The position numbers and the translations under genes are program-made. Below, in pieces: positions 43,075 to 52,448 of a stretch of 64,000 nucleotides of DNA. Below the pieces are notes generated by a model. That model made no database searches and had not been told where the DNA came from. It worked only from the letters and a program-made list of their open reading frames with translations. Source of the stretch: Alphaproteobacteria bacterium (GTDB lineage Bacteria > Pseudomonadota > Alphaproteobacteria > Rhodospirillales > Rhodospirillaceae). The DNA is taken from assembly GCA_030604885.1 (NCBI GenBank), contig JAUVUZ010000010.1, positions 37,828-101,827 of the forward strand, in the 5' to 3' direction. The first letter of the stretch is position 1, and each line of letters starts with the position of its first letter.

Positions 43075-44169
43075 ATGATCCGCAAATCCGCAGCCGTTCC
43101 CGCCGCCTTCGACGAAACCCCCGAGGCCGCCCCGGCCGAGGCGCACATCGTCTTCGAAGGCATCGGCAAGACCTACGCCGGAGGCGTGCGGGCGCTGAAC
43201 GGCGTGTCCTTCGAAATCCGCCGGGGCGGGGTGTTCGGCATCATCGGCCGCTCCGGCGCGGGGAAATCCACCCTGCTGCGCGCCATCAACATGCTGGAGC
43301 GCCCCACCGAGGGCCGGGTGCGGGTGGACGGCGTCGACGTCGCCGCCCTCTCCGAGGCCGAGCTGATGCGGCTGCGCCGCCGCATCGGCATGATCTTCCA
43401 GCACTTCAACCTGCTGGCGGCGAAGACGGTGCGCGAGAACGTCGGCCTGCCGCTCGAGGTGGCCGGGGTTCCCGCCGCCGAGGTGCGCCGCCGGGTGGAC
43501 GCGCTGCTGGATCTGGTCGGCCTTTCCGACAAGGCGGAGGTCTACCCCGCCAAGCTCTCGGGCGGGCAGAAGCAGCGCGTCGGCATCGCCCGGGCGCTGG
43601 TGCACGACCCGGAAATCCTGCTGTGCGACGAGGCGACCTCGGCCCTCGACCCCGAGACCACCGCCTCGATCCTCGACCTTTTGCGCGACATCAACGCCAA
43701 GCTCGGCCTCACGGTGGTGCTGATCACCCACGACATGGCGGTGATCCGCGCGATCTGCGACGAGGTGCTGGTGCTGGACGGCGGCGACATCGTCGAACAG
43801 GGGCCGGTGTGGAAGGTGTTCGGCGATCCCAAGGGCGACGCCACCCGCGCGCTGCTCTCGCCGCTGCGCCACGGCCTGCCCGCCGACCTCGCCGCCCGCC
43901 TGCGCCCCGAGCCGCCGCCCCACGGCGGGCACGCGGTGCTGGCGTTGCGCTTCACCGGCGAGAGCCACCCCGAGGGCGTCTCCCTCGCCGCCCTGCTGGC
44001 GCTGGCGCCGGATGCCAAGCTGTTGCACGGCGGCGTCGACCGCATCCAGGGCCACGCCCAGGGCGACCTGATCGTCTCGGTGCCGGTGGCGGCGATGCGT
44101 TCCGCCGTCGGCGCCCGGTTTTCCCCCGATTCCCTGAAGGTGCTCGGCTATGTCGCCCACGATGTTTGA
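43075..44169 (+). CDS. metN: Methionine-type ABC transporter ATP-binding protein with NIL domain
   Basis: [25 protein letters not shown]...[16 protein letters not shown]-terminal NIL-like region. SD precedes ATG 43075. Confidence 0.92.
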   Translation: MIRKSAAVPAAFDETPEAAPAEAHIVFEGIGKTYAGGVRALNGVSFEIRRGGVFGIIGRSGAGKSTLLRAINMLERPTEGRVRVDGVDVAALSEAELMRLRRRIGMIFQHFNLLAAKTVRENVGLPLEVAGVPAAEVRRRVDALLDLVGLSDKAEVYPAKLSGGQKQRVGIARALVHDPEILLCDEATSALDPETTASILDLLRDINAKLGLTVVLITHDMAVIRAICDEVLVLDGGDIVEQGPVWKVFGDPKGDATRALLSPLRHGLPADLAARLRPEPPPHGGHAVLALRFTGESHPEGVSLAALLALAPDAKLLHGGVDRIQGHAQGDLIVSVPVAAMRSAVGARFSPDSLKVLGYVAHDV

Positions 44170-44806
44170 CCGCTACCTCCGCGCCTTTTCCGAGACCCTG
44201 ACGATGGTCTCGATCTCGGTGGCGATCTCGATCTTCGTCGGCCTGGTGCTGGCCGTCACCCTGGTCGCCACCGCGCCGGGCGGGCTTTATCCGCGCCCCC
44301 GCTTCAACAAGGCGGTGTCGGTGGTGGTGAACGTGTTCCGCGCGATTCCCTTCATCATCCTGCTGGTGGCGCTGCTGCCCTTCACCCGCCTGATCGTCGG
44401 CACCACCCTCGGCACCTGGGCGGCGATCGTGCCGTTGAGCATCCACCTGATCGCCTTCTACACCCGCATCGCCCAGGTCAGCCTCAACGAGGTCGACCAC
44501 GGCCTGATCGAGGCGGCCCACGCCATGGGCTTCCGCCGCTGGCACATCGTCCGCCACGTGATGCTGCCCGAGGCGCTGCCCGGCATCGTCGGCGGCATGA
44601 CGGTGTGCGTGATCGCGATGATCAACTCCTCGGCGATGGCCGGCGCGGTGGGGGCGGGCGGCCTCGGCGACCTCGCGATCCGCTACGGCTACGAGCGCTA
44701 CGAGACCGAGGTGCTGTTCCAGATCATCGTCATCCTCGTCGCCCTGGTCACCACCGTGCAGTTCGGCGGCGAGTGGCTGTCGCGCCGCGTCGACCACCGC
44801 CGCTGA
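44150..44806 (+). CDS. metI: Methionine-type ABC transporter permease
   Basis: [66 protein letters not shown]. Confidence 0.93.
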   Translation: MSPTMFDRYLRAFSETLTMVSISVAISIFVGLVLAVTLVATAPGGLYPRPRFNKAVSVVVNVFRAIPFIILLVALLPFTRLIVGTTLGTWAAIVPLSIHLIAFYTRIAQVSLNEVDHGLIEAAHAMGFRRWHIVRHVMLPEALPGIVGGMTVCVIAMINSSAMAGAVGAGGLGDLAIRYGYERYETEVLFQIIVILVALVTTVQFGGEWLSRRVDHRR

Positions 44807-44820
44807 ACCCGGAGAACCCG

Positions 44821-45780
44821 ATGTCCCGCACCGTATCCATCGACGCCGCCCGCTACTTCGGCCTCGCCGCGCCCGAACGGGTGCGCGCCGCCCTCGCCAT
44901 CGACGTGACGCCCAAGAGCTTCCCGCCCTATCTCGACGACCTCGCCGCCGACTGGGTGGCGAGCGTCGCGCTGCCCGCGTTCAAGCTGGTGAAGCGGCGG
45001 CGCGGCGAAACCCGGGGCTTCTGCTCGATCGGCACCGGCACCGGCCTCGACGCCCTCGGCGCGATCGAGGTGTTCGCGCCCGAGCTGGTGGGGGTGACCG
45101 ACGTCCACGACGAGATCGTCTCCTCGGCGCGCGCCAACATCCTCGGCAATCTCAAGGACGCCGGGGGCGTCCGCCTGCTCTCCGGCGTCGGCGACCTGCT
45201 GTCGCCGCTCGCCGACGTGGCGCCGCTGTTCGACGTGATCTACGAAAACCTCCCCAACGTGCCGACCAACGCCAGCGTCGCGCTGGCGGGGGAGCGGGCG
45301 AGTTCGAGCTTCTTCGGCCCACGTCCCGAGGCTGTGCCCGCCGAGGTGCAGGCGGCGCTGCTGACGCTGCACTATCTGGCGCTGGTGCAGGCGAAGGGCT
45401 ACCTCGCGCCGGGCGGGGTGGTGCTGTCGATGCTGGGGGCGCGGGTGCCGCTGCAAAGCTTCCTCGACATGTCGGCGCGGGCGGGCTACCGGCCGTCGTT
45501 CCTCACCTACGGCTGGAAGATCCAGGCCGAGGCGGTGGAAATGCTCAATGGCCATGCCGAATGGCAGCGGCGCGGCATGGGGCCGTTCCATTTCTACCGC
45601 ATCGAAGACCTGGAGGCGGCCTTCGCCGGGCTTGATCCGGAGGCGGCCGCGCCGCGCGCCCTCGAGATCGAGGCATCCCTCGCGCCGCGCGCTCTCGACG
45701 CCGACGCCGCCCTGGCGCTGCATCGCGCGGGCACCCGCATCGGCCACACCTACGCGGTGCTGCATTCGGAGCGGCCGTGA
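44821..45780 (+). CDS. SAM-dependent methyltransferase-like protein
   Basis: FCSIGTGTGLDALGAIEVFAPELVGVTDVHDEIVSSARANI...FDVIYENLPNVP resembles a class I MTase Rossmann core. Confidence 0.75.
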   Translation: MSRTVSIDAARYFGLAAPERVRAALAIDVTPKSFPPYLDDLAADWVASVALPAFKLVKRRRGETRGFCSIGTGTGLDALGAIEVFAPELVGVTDVHDEIVSSARANILGNLKDAGGVRLLSGVGDLLSPLADVAPLFDVIYENLPNVPTNASVALAGERASSSFFGPRPEAVPAEVQAALLTLHYLALVQAKGYLAPGGVVLSMLGARVPLQSFLDMSARAGYRPSFLTYGWKIQAEAVEMLNGHAEWQRRGMGPFHFYRIEDLEAAFAGLDPEAAAPRALEIEASLAPRALDADAALALHRAGTRIGHTYAVLHSERP

Positions 45781-46376
45781 CGACGGAAAACCCCCTCGAC
45801 CCCCTGCTGGCGCTGATGCGCGCTCACTTCGCCACGGCCGCAACCGCAGCGGCCTCGGCGGAAAGCGCGCGGGTGCTGGCGGCGCTGCCCGGCCCCGGCG
45901 CGTCGCTCGCGGTGCCGTTGACGGACAGCGCGCACCCGCTGCTGGCCGAGGTGCCGGAGGCCGCCCGGGCGGCGGGCGCGGGTTGGGCGGCGGAGCTGCC
46001 GCCGCTCGCGGCGCGGCTGCCGTGGCGCTATTCCTACGCACCGCGCCCGGACGCGCCCGGCCTCGAGACCCGCATGGCGTGGGCGGAACTGGTCGGCCCC
46101 GCCGCGCCGATCCGTTCGGACGCCGTCGGCTTCGGCCTCACCTTCATCACCCGGGGAACGTTCTACCCGTTGCACCGCCACCCGGCGGTGGAGCTTTACG
46201 CGGTGGTGGCCGGGGAGTCCGAATGGACCCTGGAGGGCGAGACCCGCCTGCGCCGCCCCGGGGATTTCATCCTCCACCCCTCCGGCGCGCTGCACGCGAT
46301 GCGCGCCTTTGCCGCGCCGCTGCTGGCGATCTACTCCTGGAGCGGCGACATCGTCTCGCCCACCGCGTACGTCTGA
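45777..46376 (+). CDS. DMSP-lyase-like cupin (DddQ/DddL-type fold)
   Basis: RGTFYPLHRHPAVELYAVVAGESEWTLEGETRLRRPGDFILHPSGALHAMRAFAAPLLAIYSWSGDI; HxH...E...H cupin metal ligands. Confidence 0.72.
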   Translation: MTTENPLDPLLALMRAHFATAATAAASAESARVLAALPGPGASLAVPLTDSAHPLLAEVPEAARAAGAGWAAELPPLAARLPWRYSYAPRPDAPGLETRMAWAELVGPAAPIRSDAVGFGLTFITRGTFYPLHRHPAVELYAVVAGESEWTLEGETRLRRPGDFILHPSGALHAMRAFAAPLLAIYSWSGDIVSPTAYV

Positions 46377-46386
46377 GGCGAGGGGA

Positions 46387-46680
46387 TCAGCCCTTCTGCG
46401 CCGCCTCGTGGTGGCGGATCACCTCGCGGATCACGAAGTTGAGGAACTTCTCGGCGAACTCCGGGTCGAGATCGGCATCGTGGGCGAGGGTGCGCAGGCG
46501 CGCGATCTGCTCCTTCTCCCGGCCCGGGTCCGAGGCCGGCAGGGCGTGCTCGGCCTTGAGCACGCCGACCCGCTTGGTGCACTTGAAGCGTTCGGAGAGC
46601 AGGTAGATCAGCGCCGCGTCGATGTTGTCGATGCTGGCGCGCAACTGCTTGAGTTCGGGGAGAATCTGCGCGTCGGTCAT
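46387..46680 (-). CDS. Chorismate mutase (AroQ type)
   Basis: LKQLRASIDNIDAALIYLLSERFKCTKRVGVLKAEHALPASDPGREKEQIARLR. Confidence 0.88.
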   Translation of the reverse strand: MTDAQILPELKQLRASIDNIDAALIYLLSERFKCTKRVGVLKAEHALPASDPGREKEQIARLRTLAHDADLDPEFAEKFLNFVIREVIRHHEAAQKG

Positions 46681-46749
46681 GTCGTTCGGGTTTCCGGTCG
46701 GCGGTGGGGCGGCGCCTCGATCAAGGGATTGGGCGGGCGGCTCGGGCGT

Positions 46750-47583
46750 TCACAGGCGCCAGCAGGGGGGCAGCACCACGTCGTCGTAGTCGGCCACGTT
46801 GCGCACGTCGAGGGGGTGGGGGAACGGCCCGGCGCGCCCGGCGGAGACGTGGCGGTCGCGGCGGTGGAAGGTGAATTCCATGATGTCGGGCACCTCGTGC
46901 ACGCCGAAGCGCGCCACCCGGCCGATGTTGTTGGGGTGGATGTGGACCACCGCGAAATGCCGCAGCAGGCGCCCGAACAGATGGCGGAAGAAGCGGATGC
47001 CGTCGCTGTCCATCATCGCGCCGAGGCCGTGGAACTCGATGGCGAGGATGCGGAAGCGCCGCAGCACCTCGTCCGGCGTGTCGAGCAGCACCGGATACTC
47101 GGCGCCCTCGATGTCCATTTGCAGGATCATCTCGGTTTCCGCCGGGTCGGCCTTGGCGGAGACCCAGTCGGCGAGGCGCATGTGGGTGGCGTCGGTGGCG
47201 TCGCCCAGGAACCGTTTCTCGAAGTCGAATAGCGGGTTGGCCTCGGCCGGGCCGTCCACCGAGGCGTCGGCGAGGAACGAGCGGATGCCCCGGCGCGCCA
47301 GCTCGGATTCGAAATCCGAGCAATCCGACACCCCGGGCGAGAAGCACGAGGTGACGCCCTCCAGGTCGTCGGGCACGAGATAGCCGCCGTCGCCGTTTCC
47401 GCCGATGCGGATCAGCGGGCGGCTGCCCGCCTCGGGCCGCAGTTGCGCGATCAGCGCGCCGATCTCCCCGGGCGGGGCGAACCACGCGGTGCGGATGCCG
47501 ATCGCCTCCAGCGACAGGTCGATCTCGGCCAGTTGGTCGAAGGCGCGGGCGCGGCGGGCGAGGGTGTCTTCGTCGGGGCGCAT
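46750..47583 (-). CDS. FkbM-like methyltransferase family protein
   Basis: LIRIGGNGDGGYLVPDDLEGVTSCFSPGVSDCSDFESELARRG...ILQMDIEGAEYPVL. Confidence 0.65.
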   Translation of the reverse strand: MRPDEDTLARRARAFDQLAEIDLSLEAIGIRTAWFAPPGEIGALIAQLRPEAGSRPLIRIGGNGDGGYLVPDDLEGVTSCFSPGVSDCSDFESELARRGIRSFLADASVDGPAEANPLFDFEKRFLGDATDATHMRLADWVSAKADPAETEMILQMDIEGAEYPVLLDTPDEVLRRFRILAIEFHGLGAMMDSDGIRFFRHLFGRLLRHFAVVHIHPNNIGRVARFGVHEVPDIMEFTFHRRDRHVSAGRAGPFPHPLDVRNVADYDDVVLPPCWRL

Positions 47584-47593
47584 GGGCGGGTCC

Positions 47594-48238
47594 TCAGGGG
47601 TGAAGGGGGTTGCCGCCCGAGGACGCGAGCAGCGACATGAACTCCTTGCGGGTGTCCGAATTGCTGCGGAACACCCCGAGCATGTGGCTGGTGATCATCG
47701 ACACCCCGGGCTTGTGGACGCCGCGGGTGGTCATGCACTGGTGGCTCGCCTCGATCACCACCGCGACGCCGGACGGCTCCAGCACCTTGTTGATGGTGTC
47801 GGCGATCTGCACCGTGAGCTTTTCCTGAATCTGCAGGCGCTTGGCGTAGGCCTCGACGACGCGGGCGAGCTTGCTGATGCCGACCACGCGCTTTTTCGGC
47901 ATGTAGGCCACGTGCGCCCGGCCGATGATCGGCACCATGTGGTGCTCGCAGTAGCTCTCGACGCGGATGTCGCGCAGCATCACCATCTCGTCGTAGCCCT
48001 CCACCTCCTCGAAGGTGCGGCGGAGGTATTCGTCCGGGTCGACGGCGTAGCCCGCGAAAAACTCCTCGTAGGCGCGCGCCACCCGGGCGGGGGTGTCGAT
48101 CAGCCCCTCGCGGGTCGGGTCGTCGCCCGCCCAGCGCAGCAGGGTGCGGATCGCGTCCTCCGCTTCCTCGCGGGTCGGCCGCGCTGCCGCCGGATGGGCG
48201 GCGATCTCGGGTTTGGCGGTTTTGGAAACCGTGTTCAC
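47594..48238 (-). CDS. folE: GTP cyclohydrolase I
   Basis: [57 protein letters not shown]...[10 protein letters not shown]. Confidence 0.97.
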   Translation of the reverse strand: MNTVSKTAKPEIAAHPAAARPTREEAEDAIRTLLRWAGDDPTREGLIDTPARVARAYEEFFAGYAVDPDEYLRRTFEEVEGYDEMVMLRDIRVESYCEHHMVPIIGRAHVAYMPKKRVVGISKLARVVEAYAKRLQIQEKLTVQIADTINKVLEPSGVAVVIEASHQCMTTRGVHKPGVSMITSHMLGVFRSNSDTRKEFMSLLASSGGNPLHP

Positions 48239-48325
48239 GATACCTTGCTCCTCGGTCGGCGGGCGCGGGCGGACCCCCGCGCCAGCCCCTCATGTTGGCG
48301 GATCGGCGTGCGGTTGCAAGCCGAT

Positions 48326-49519
48326 TCAGCCGTCCAGCGCCTGCCCCAGGTCGGCGATCAGGTCCTTCGCGCTTTCGAGGCCGATGGACAGGCGCACCAG
48401 ATCGGGGGTGATGCCGCATTCCAGGCGCTCCGCCTCCGGGCGGCTCTGGTGGGTCGAGGTGCAGGGGTGGGCGATCAGGCTCTTGGCGTCGCCGAGGTTG
48501 TTGGAAATGTCGATCAGCCCCAGGCGGTTCATCATCGCGAACGCCGCCGCCTTGCCGCCCTTCAGGGCGAAGCTCAGCATCGGCCCGCCCGAGCCGTTCA
48601 TCTGCCGCATCGCCAGCGCGTGCTGCGGGTGGGACTTCAAGCCCGGGTAGAGCACGCGCGCCACCTCGGGCCGGGAGTCCAGGAACTCGGCCACCGCCTG
48701 GGCGGTGGCGCACGCCCGCTCCACCCGCAGCTCCAGGGTTTCGAGGCCCTTCAGCAGGGTCCAGGCGTTGAAGGGGGAGAGCGTCGGGCCGGTGTGGCGC
48801 AGGAACACGCCGTAGGTCTGCTCCGCCCACTCCGGATCGTTGCAGAGGATCGCGCCGCCGAGACATCGCCCCTGGCCGTCGATGTGCTTGGTGGCGGAAT
48901 AGACCACCAGATCGGCGCCCAGCTCGAACGGGTGCTGCAGCAGCGGCGTCGCGAACACGTTGTCGACGACCACCTTGGCCCCGGCGGCGTGGGCGAGGGC
49001 GGCGACCGCGGCGATGTCGATCACCTCCATCGTCGGGTTGGTGGGGCTTTCCAGCAGCACCAGGGTGGCCGGGCGGGCGAGCGCCGCCTCCCACGCGGAG
49101 AGGTCGACGGCGTCGACGAACTCCACCGTCACGCCGAAGCGCGGCAGGAAATCGCTGAGGATCCAGCGGCACGAGGTGAACAGCGCGCGGCCGGAGACGA
49201 TCCGGTCCCCCGCCTTCACCAGCCCGGTGAGCGCCGCCTGCACCGCCGCCATGCCCGAGGCGGTGGCGTGGCAGATCCTCGCGCCCTCGGCGGCGGCGAG
49301 GCGGTCCTCGAACATCTTCACCGTGGGCGAGCCGACGCGGGAGTAGACGAACCGGGGCGCGCTGCCGTCGAAGGCGGCCTCCGCCTCCTCGGCGCTGTCG
49401 TAGACGTAGCCCGAGTTCATGTAGATCGCCTCGGCGGTCTCCTTGTGGGGGCTGCGCACCTGACCGGCGCGGATCAGGCGGGTGGAGAGGTCGAGGGTCT
49501 CGGGATCGGGGGTCGTCAT
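48326..49519 (-). CDS. metZ: O-succinylhomoserine sulfhydrylase (Cys/Met metabolism PLP enzyme)
   Basis: STRLIRAGQVRSPHKETAEAIYMNSGYVYDSAEEAEAAFDG...VYSATKHIDGQGRCLGGAIL...LGDAKSLIAHPCTSTHQ. Confidence 0.92.
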   Translation of the reverse strand: MTTPDPETLDLSTRLIRAGQVRSPHKETAEAIYMNSGYVYDSAEEAEAAFDGSAPRFVYSRVGSPTVKMFEDRLAAAEGARICHATASGMAAVQAALTGLVKAGDRIVSGRALFTSCRWILSDFLPRFGVTVEFVDAVDLSAWEAALARPATLVLLESPTNPTMEVIDIAAVAALAHAAGAKVVVDNVFATPLLQHPFELGADLVVYSATKHIDGQGRCLGGAILCNDPEWAEQTYGVFLRHTGPTLSPFNAWTLLKGLETLELRVERACATAQAVAEFLDSRPEVARVLYPGLKSHPQHALAMRQMNGSGGPMLSFALKGGKAAAFAMMNRLGLIDISNNLGDAKSLIAHPCTSTHQSRPEAERLECGITPDLVRLSIGLESAKDLIADLGQALDG

Positions 49520-49537
49520 GGGTGCGCTCCGAATAAC

Positions 49538-49566
49538 GAAAAAGCCCCGCCAACGAGGTCGGGGCC
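49538..49566 (-). terminator. Rho-independent terminator between the SAM-II aptamer and metZ
   Basis: Minus strand: GCCCCG-acctcgttgg-CGGGGC-TTTTTC. Confidence 0.75.
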
Positions 49567-49582
49567 GCCGGATGCGCGCCTT

Positions 49583-49640
49583 CGACCGTTTAGCGGAATG
49601 TTTAACGTGGCCGCAAGCTGGTCGCCAAATCGCCACCCCC
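49583..49640 (-). ncRNA. SAM-II (metA-type) riboswitch
   Basis: Minus strand: GTGGCGATTTGGCGACCAGCTTGCGGCCACGTTAAACATTCCGCTAAACGGTCG. P1 GTGGC/GCCAC, pseudoknot CGACC/GGTCG, conserved GCTTGC..GCCACGTTAAACA..CGCTAAA. Confidence 0.93.
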
Positions 49641-49748
49641 ACATGCTGCCCCACCCGACACCCCCGGTCAAGCCCCCAAAACCCCCCTTGCCAGGACTTC
49701 CGCCCTGCCCTAAACTCCGCGCCTCCACACCGCCCCAAGGGGCCGTGC

Positions 49749-49822
49749 GCGGGTGTAGCTCAATGGTAGAGCAGAAGCTTCCCAAGCTTACGACGAGGGT
49801 TCGATTCCCTTCACCCGCTCCA
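49749..49822 (+). tRNA. tRNA-Gly(CCC)
   Basis: GCGGGTG/CACCCGC acceptor, GAAGC-TTCCCAA-GCTTA anticodon arm, GGTTCGATTCC T-arm, encoded CCA. Confidence 0.96.
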
Positions 49823-49948
49823 AGAATTTCAATGCCTTAGATGAAGCTTAGATGAAGTCGGTGCCCCGCTTCGGCGATCTTAGCGGAAAAAATGCGGAAA
49901 AATTGTTGGCGAATTTCCGCGGTCGGCTGCGAACGAATCGCTGGCAAG

Positions 49949-50277
49949 GGCATGTTCCTCTTCCGCTCGGAGCGCCCCACCTCTCGCCCAATGTCGGAAA
50001 AGACCATCAACGCGGCCTTAAGGCGCCTCGGCTTCTCCAGGAGGAGATGACTGGCCACGGCTTCCGCTCGATGGCCTCGACGCTACTAAACGAGCAAGGA
50101 TGGAATCGCGACGCCATCGAACGCCAACTCGCCCATACCGAACGCAACAGCGTCCGCGCTTCGTGCGACTTCGCTGAGTTTCTTCCCGAACGCCGCAAAG
50201 TGATGCAGGCATGGTCGGACTACCTTGACGCGCTGCGAACACGCAGCACGACAAAAAGTAAAAACACCCAGTCATAA
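49949..50277 (+). pseudogene. Tyrosine-recombinase integrase remnant 1 (5'-truncated, frameshifted)
   Basis: GMFLFRSERPTSRPMSEKTINAALRRLGFS / (frameshift near 50038) / EEMTGHGFRSMASTLLNEQGWNRDAIERQLAHTERNSVRASCDFAEFLPERRKVMQAWSDYLDALR. Tyr expected in RAxY is Cys. Confidence 0.85.
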
Positions 50278-50300
50278 CGCCGGTTGGAACCCTCGAGAAC

Positions 50301-50456
50301 AGGCCCCACTTTTCGCGATCAGGCGCCGAACAAGCGAGCCATCCGTCAGAGATTGCTGAGATGGCTCTTGCCCATGCCATCGGAAGTAAGGCGGAGGCAG
50401 TTTATCTCCGGAGTGATTATTCGAGAAACGTTAGGAGGCCTTGCCTAAATACGTAA
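50301..50456 (+). pseudogene. Tyrosine-recombinase integrase remnant 2 (C-terminal fragment)
   Basis: GPHFSRSGAEQASHPSEIAEMALAHAIGSKAEAVYLRSDYSRNVRRPCLNT* resembles ...FRDWAxExTxHPxEvAEmALAHxIGdKvEaAYRRgD... Not in the ORF track. Confidence 0.7.
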
Positions 50457-50562
50457 GACCTAGCGCGAGCAACTCTTGCGCGAAGATTAAACTGATGACA
50501 GTGATATCGTAAACGGGATTACATATCGAAACACTTGAAAAAATGTGTTTGCGGAACAACGC

Positions 50563-51618
50563 CTACCCTTCCCACCGTTTCTTTGCATTAACGGCTTTTT
50601 TTAGTCTATAATCCTGCCTGTCTCCATTCTTTGCCGAAAATCGGGTTGGCAAATCCAATATAGGTTGCGATGGGGAAACTCCCGTCCCTTCCAGGAATTT
50701 GATAATTTTACCCGTGCAAAAAAGTATAAATTCCCTGCATGACTCACTGTATACGCCGTTCATTTTCTTTGCTTTTGAAGGGTCTGTCTCGTTCTTTAAC
50801 AAGCTAAATGTGGCCGATAGCCCCTTAATTAAATGATCCAGAAGAGAATCTCCTTTTGGCCCTCCCTCATCAAAATATGACGACAATATATCAATAGACA
50901 ACCTAGCCAACCTGATGCTCTCGTAGAACTCTATGAATGACAACCCAAGAACATTTTCCATATGGTCTAGGAGTAATTCGTATGCAATGTTTTCGGATTC
51001 TTCCTTTGCGTCATCGATTATGCCCCCACCCCTTACATAATCAATCTCTGACACTATGCCTTCCTTGCAGATAGAGGTCGCCCACATTTGGATTTTTTCA
51101 TTCATCCGCGCATCAATAGGTGAAGCGTAACGTGAATCATCCGGAGACATGTCGATCTTTGATGACGAAACGCCGTAAAATCCATCATATCTAAACAAAT
51201 TGCTGTATTTGAATCTAAACGCGTGGTGTACGTCTTTTTTGCAAATCCTTTTGTCAAATTCCACTCTACTGCTAATTTTTACGGCTTCTGATTTAAGTAG
51301 TTCCACAGGTGCGTGATCAACTATGCTTATGAGGAGGGCGTCCATATTATTAGCAATACCACGTATTCTATCCTTAATCAGATTTGAGATATTGATTTTT
51401 TTGTGCCTATAGAAACTAGAAAGATAGTGTTGGCAATCGAACTCAATTCTAGAAATCAGATTTTTCTTAATTTCTTGGGTCAGGGCGTTGTCGGGGCTCA
51501 GCTTTAGTATATGGCAAATTTTCCTGAATTCATCATCATGAACTGTAAATGATTTATCGTAGTACAAAATAGTATCGTATGCAGGGTCTGACATGATTTC
51601 CTCCGGCTTATTGGGCAA
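50563..51618 (-). CDS. AT-rich orphan hypothetical protein
   Basis: 351-aa ORF with Lys/Ile/Asn-rich composition unlike the host; no family recognised. Confidence 0.75.
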   Translation of the reverse strand: MPNKPEEIMSDPAYDTILYYDKSFTVHDDEFRKICHILKLSPDNALTQEIKKNLISRIEFDCQHYLSSFYRHKKINISNLIKDRIRGIANNMDALLISIVDHAPVELLKSEAVKISSRVEFDKRICKKDVHHAFRFKYSNLFRYDGFYGVSSSKIDMSPDDSRYASPIDARMNEKIQMWATSICKEGIVSEIDYVRGGGIIDDAKEESENIAYELLLDHMENVLGLSFIEFYESIRLARLSIDILSSYFDEGGPKGDSLLDHLIKGLSATFSLLKNETDPSKAKKMNGVYSESCREFILFCTGKIIKFLEGTGVSPSQPILDLPTRFSAKNGDRQDYRLKKAVNAKKRWEG

Positions 51619-51895
51619 TCAACCGATCAATTAGCGCGTGATGTTAAGCAATTTAATCAGGAAATTATCAATTTCTTGTTGGCATGAAGCGCGGATGACC
51701 CCTGTTTTCTATCTTCTGTCCGGGGCGCAACTTCAACTCTCGTTGCTAGGGAAGAGGAATCGCACCTAGTGCGGGCGAAGATAGCCCCGGGTTTTCCGCT
51801 TACGCCTGATCCGAAGCTTGGAGAGTTATTACCAATTTTCCCCGATTGAAAACGGCCTATCAAGAGGCTGGTTAAACCTCAAACGGGAGAAGCAA

Positions 51896-52105
51896 ATGCT
51901 CCAAGGTTCAAACACGCAGGTCGCCCCGAAAGCTATCACCGTAGCCGAGGCTGTACGCATTCTATCAATCGGCCGCACCACGCTCTATGGCCTCATCAAG
52001 GATGGGGAAATCCGGGCGACGAAGCTCGGCCGCAAAACGCTCTTCCTCGCGAAGGACATCGATGCCTTTCTCGACCGCCTGCAGCAGGGCGGAGGTGCGC
52101 GATGA
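51896..52105 (+). CDS. AlpA/excisionase-type HTH DNA-binding protein
   Basis: AITVAEAVRILSIGRTTLYGLIKDGEIRATKLGRKTLFLAKDIDAFLDRL. Confidence 0.85.
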   Translation: MLQGSNTQVAPKAITVAEAVRILSIGRTTLYGLIKDGEIRATKLGRKTLFLAKDIDAFLDRLQQGGGAR

Positions 52106-52377
52106 GCGAGGACCAGAAGATGAATCCGCACGAGATCGCTGATGATCACGTGGAAATCCTGCTGCCCGCCCGGTCGCCCGCCGTCTCAATGAAGGTCGCC
52201 CCACCGCCCGACATAGGTCCGGCATTAGCCAATCTGCGGGATCACCTTACAGAGGTGCTGGCAATTCCCTCGGCAGCGTGGCCGACGGGGCGCGAGGTCG
52301 AGTTGCGGCTTTCGTTCGCCCTCGTTCCGACCGAGGTGGTGGCGGTCGTCAAAAGCGTTCCCTCGGTGGGCGTGTAG
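52102..52377 (+). CDS. Small hypothetical protein
   Basis: 91-aa ORF coupled (ATGA overlap) to the AlpA-like gene. Confidence 0.55.
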   Translation: MSEDQKMNPHEIADDHVEILLPARSPAVSMKVAPPPDIGPALANLRDHLTEVLAIPSAAWPTGREVELRLSFALVPTEVVAVVKSVPSVGV

Positions 52378-52448
52378 TCGAAAGGCAATGGATGGAGCCT
52401 CTCCGTCGGAGAGGTCTCCGTCCATCCCTCAAGAGAAAGAATGTTAGA

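Noticed and set aside
47405-49840. 811-aa plus-strand ORF over folE and metZ that also runs through tRNA-Gly
   Set aside because: It is antisense to two confident genes and reads through a tRNA.
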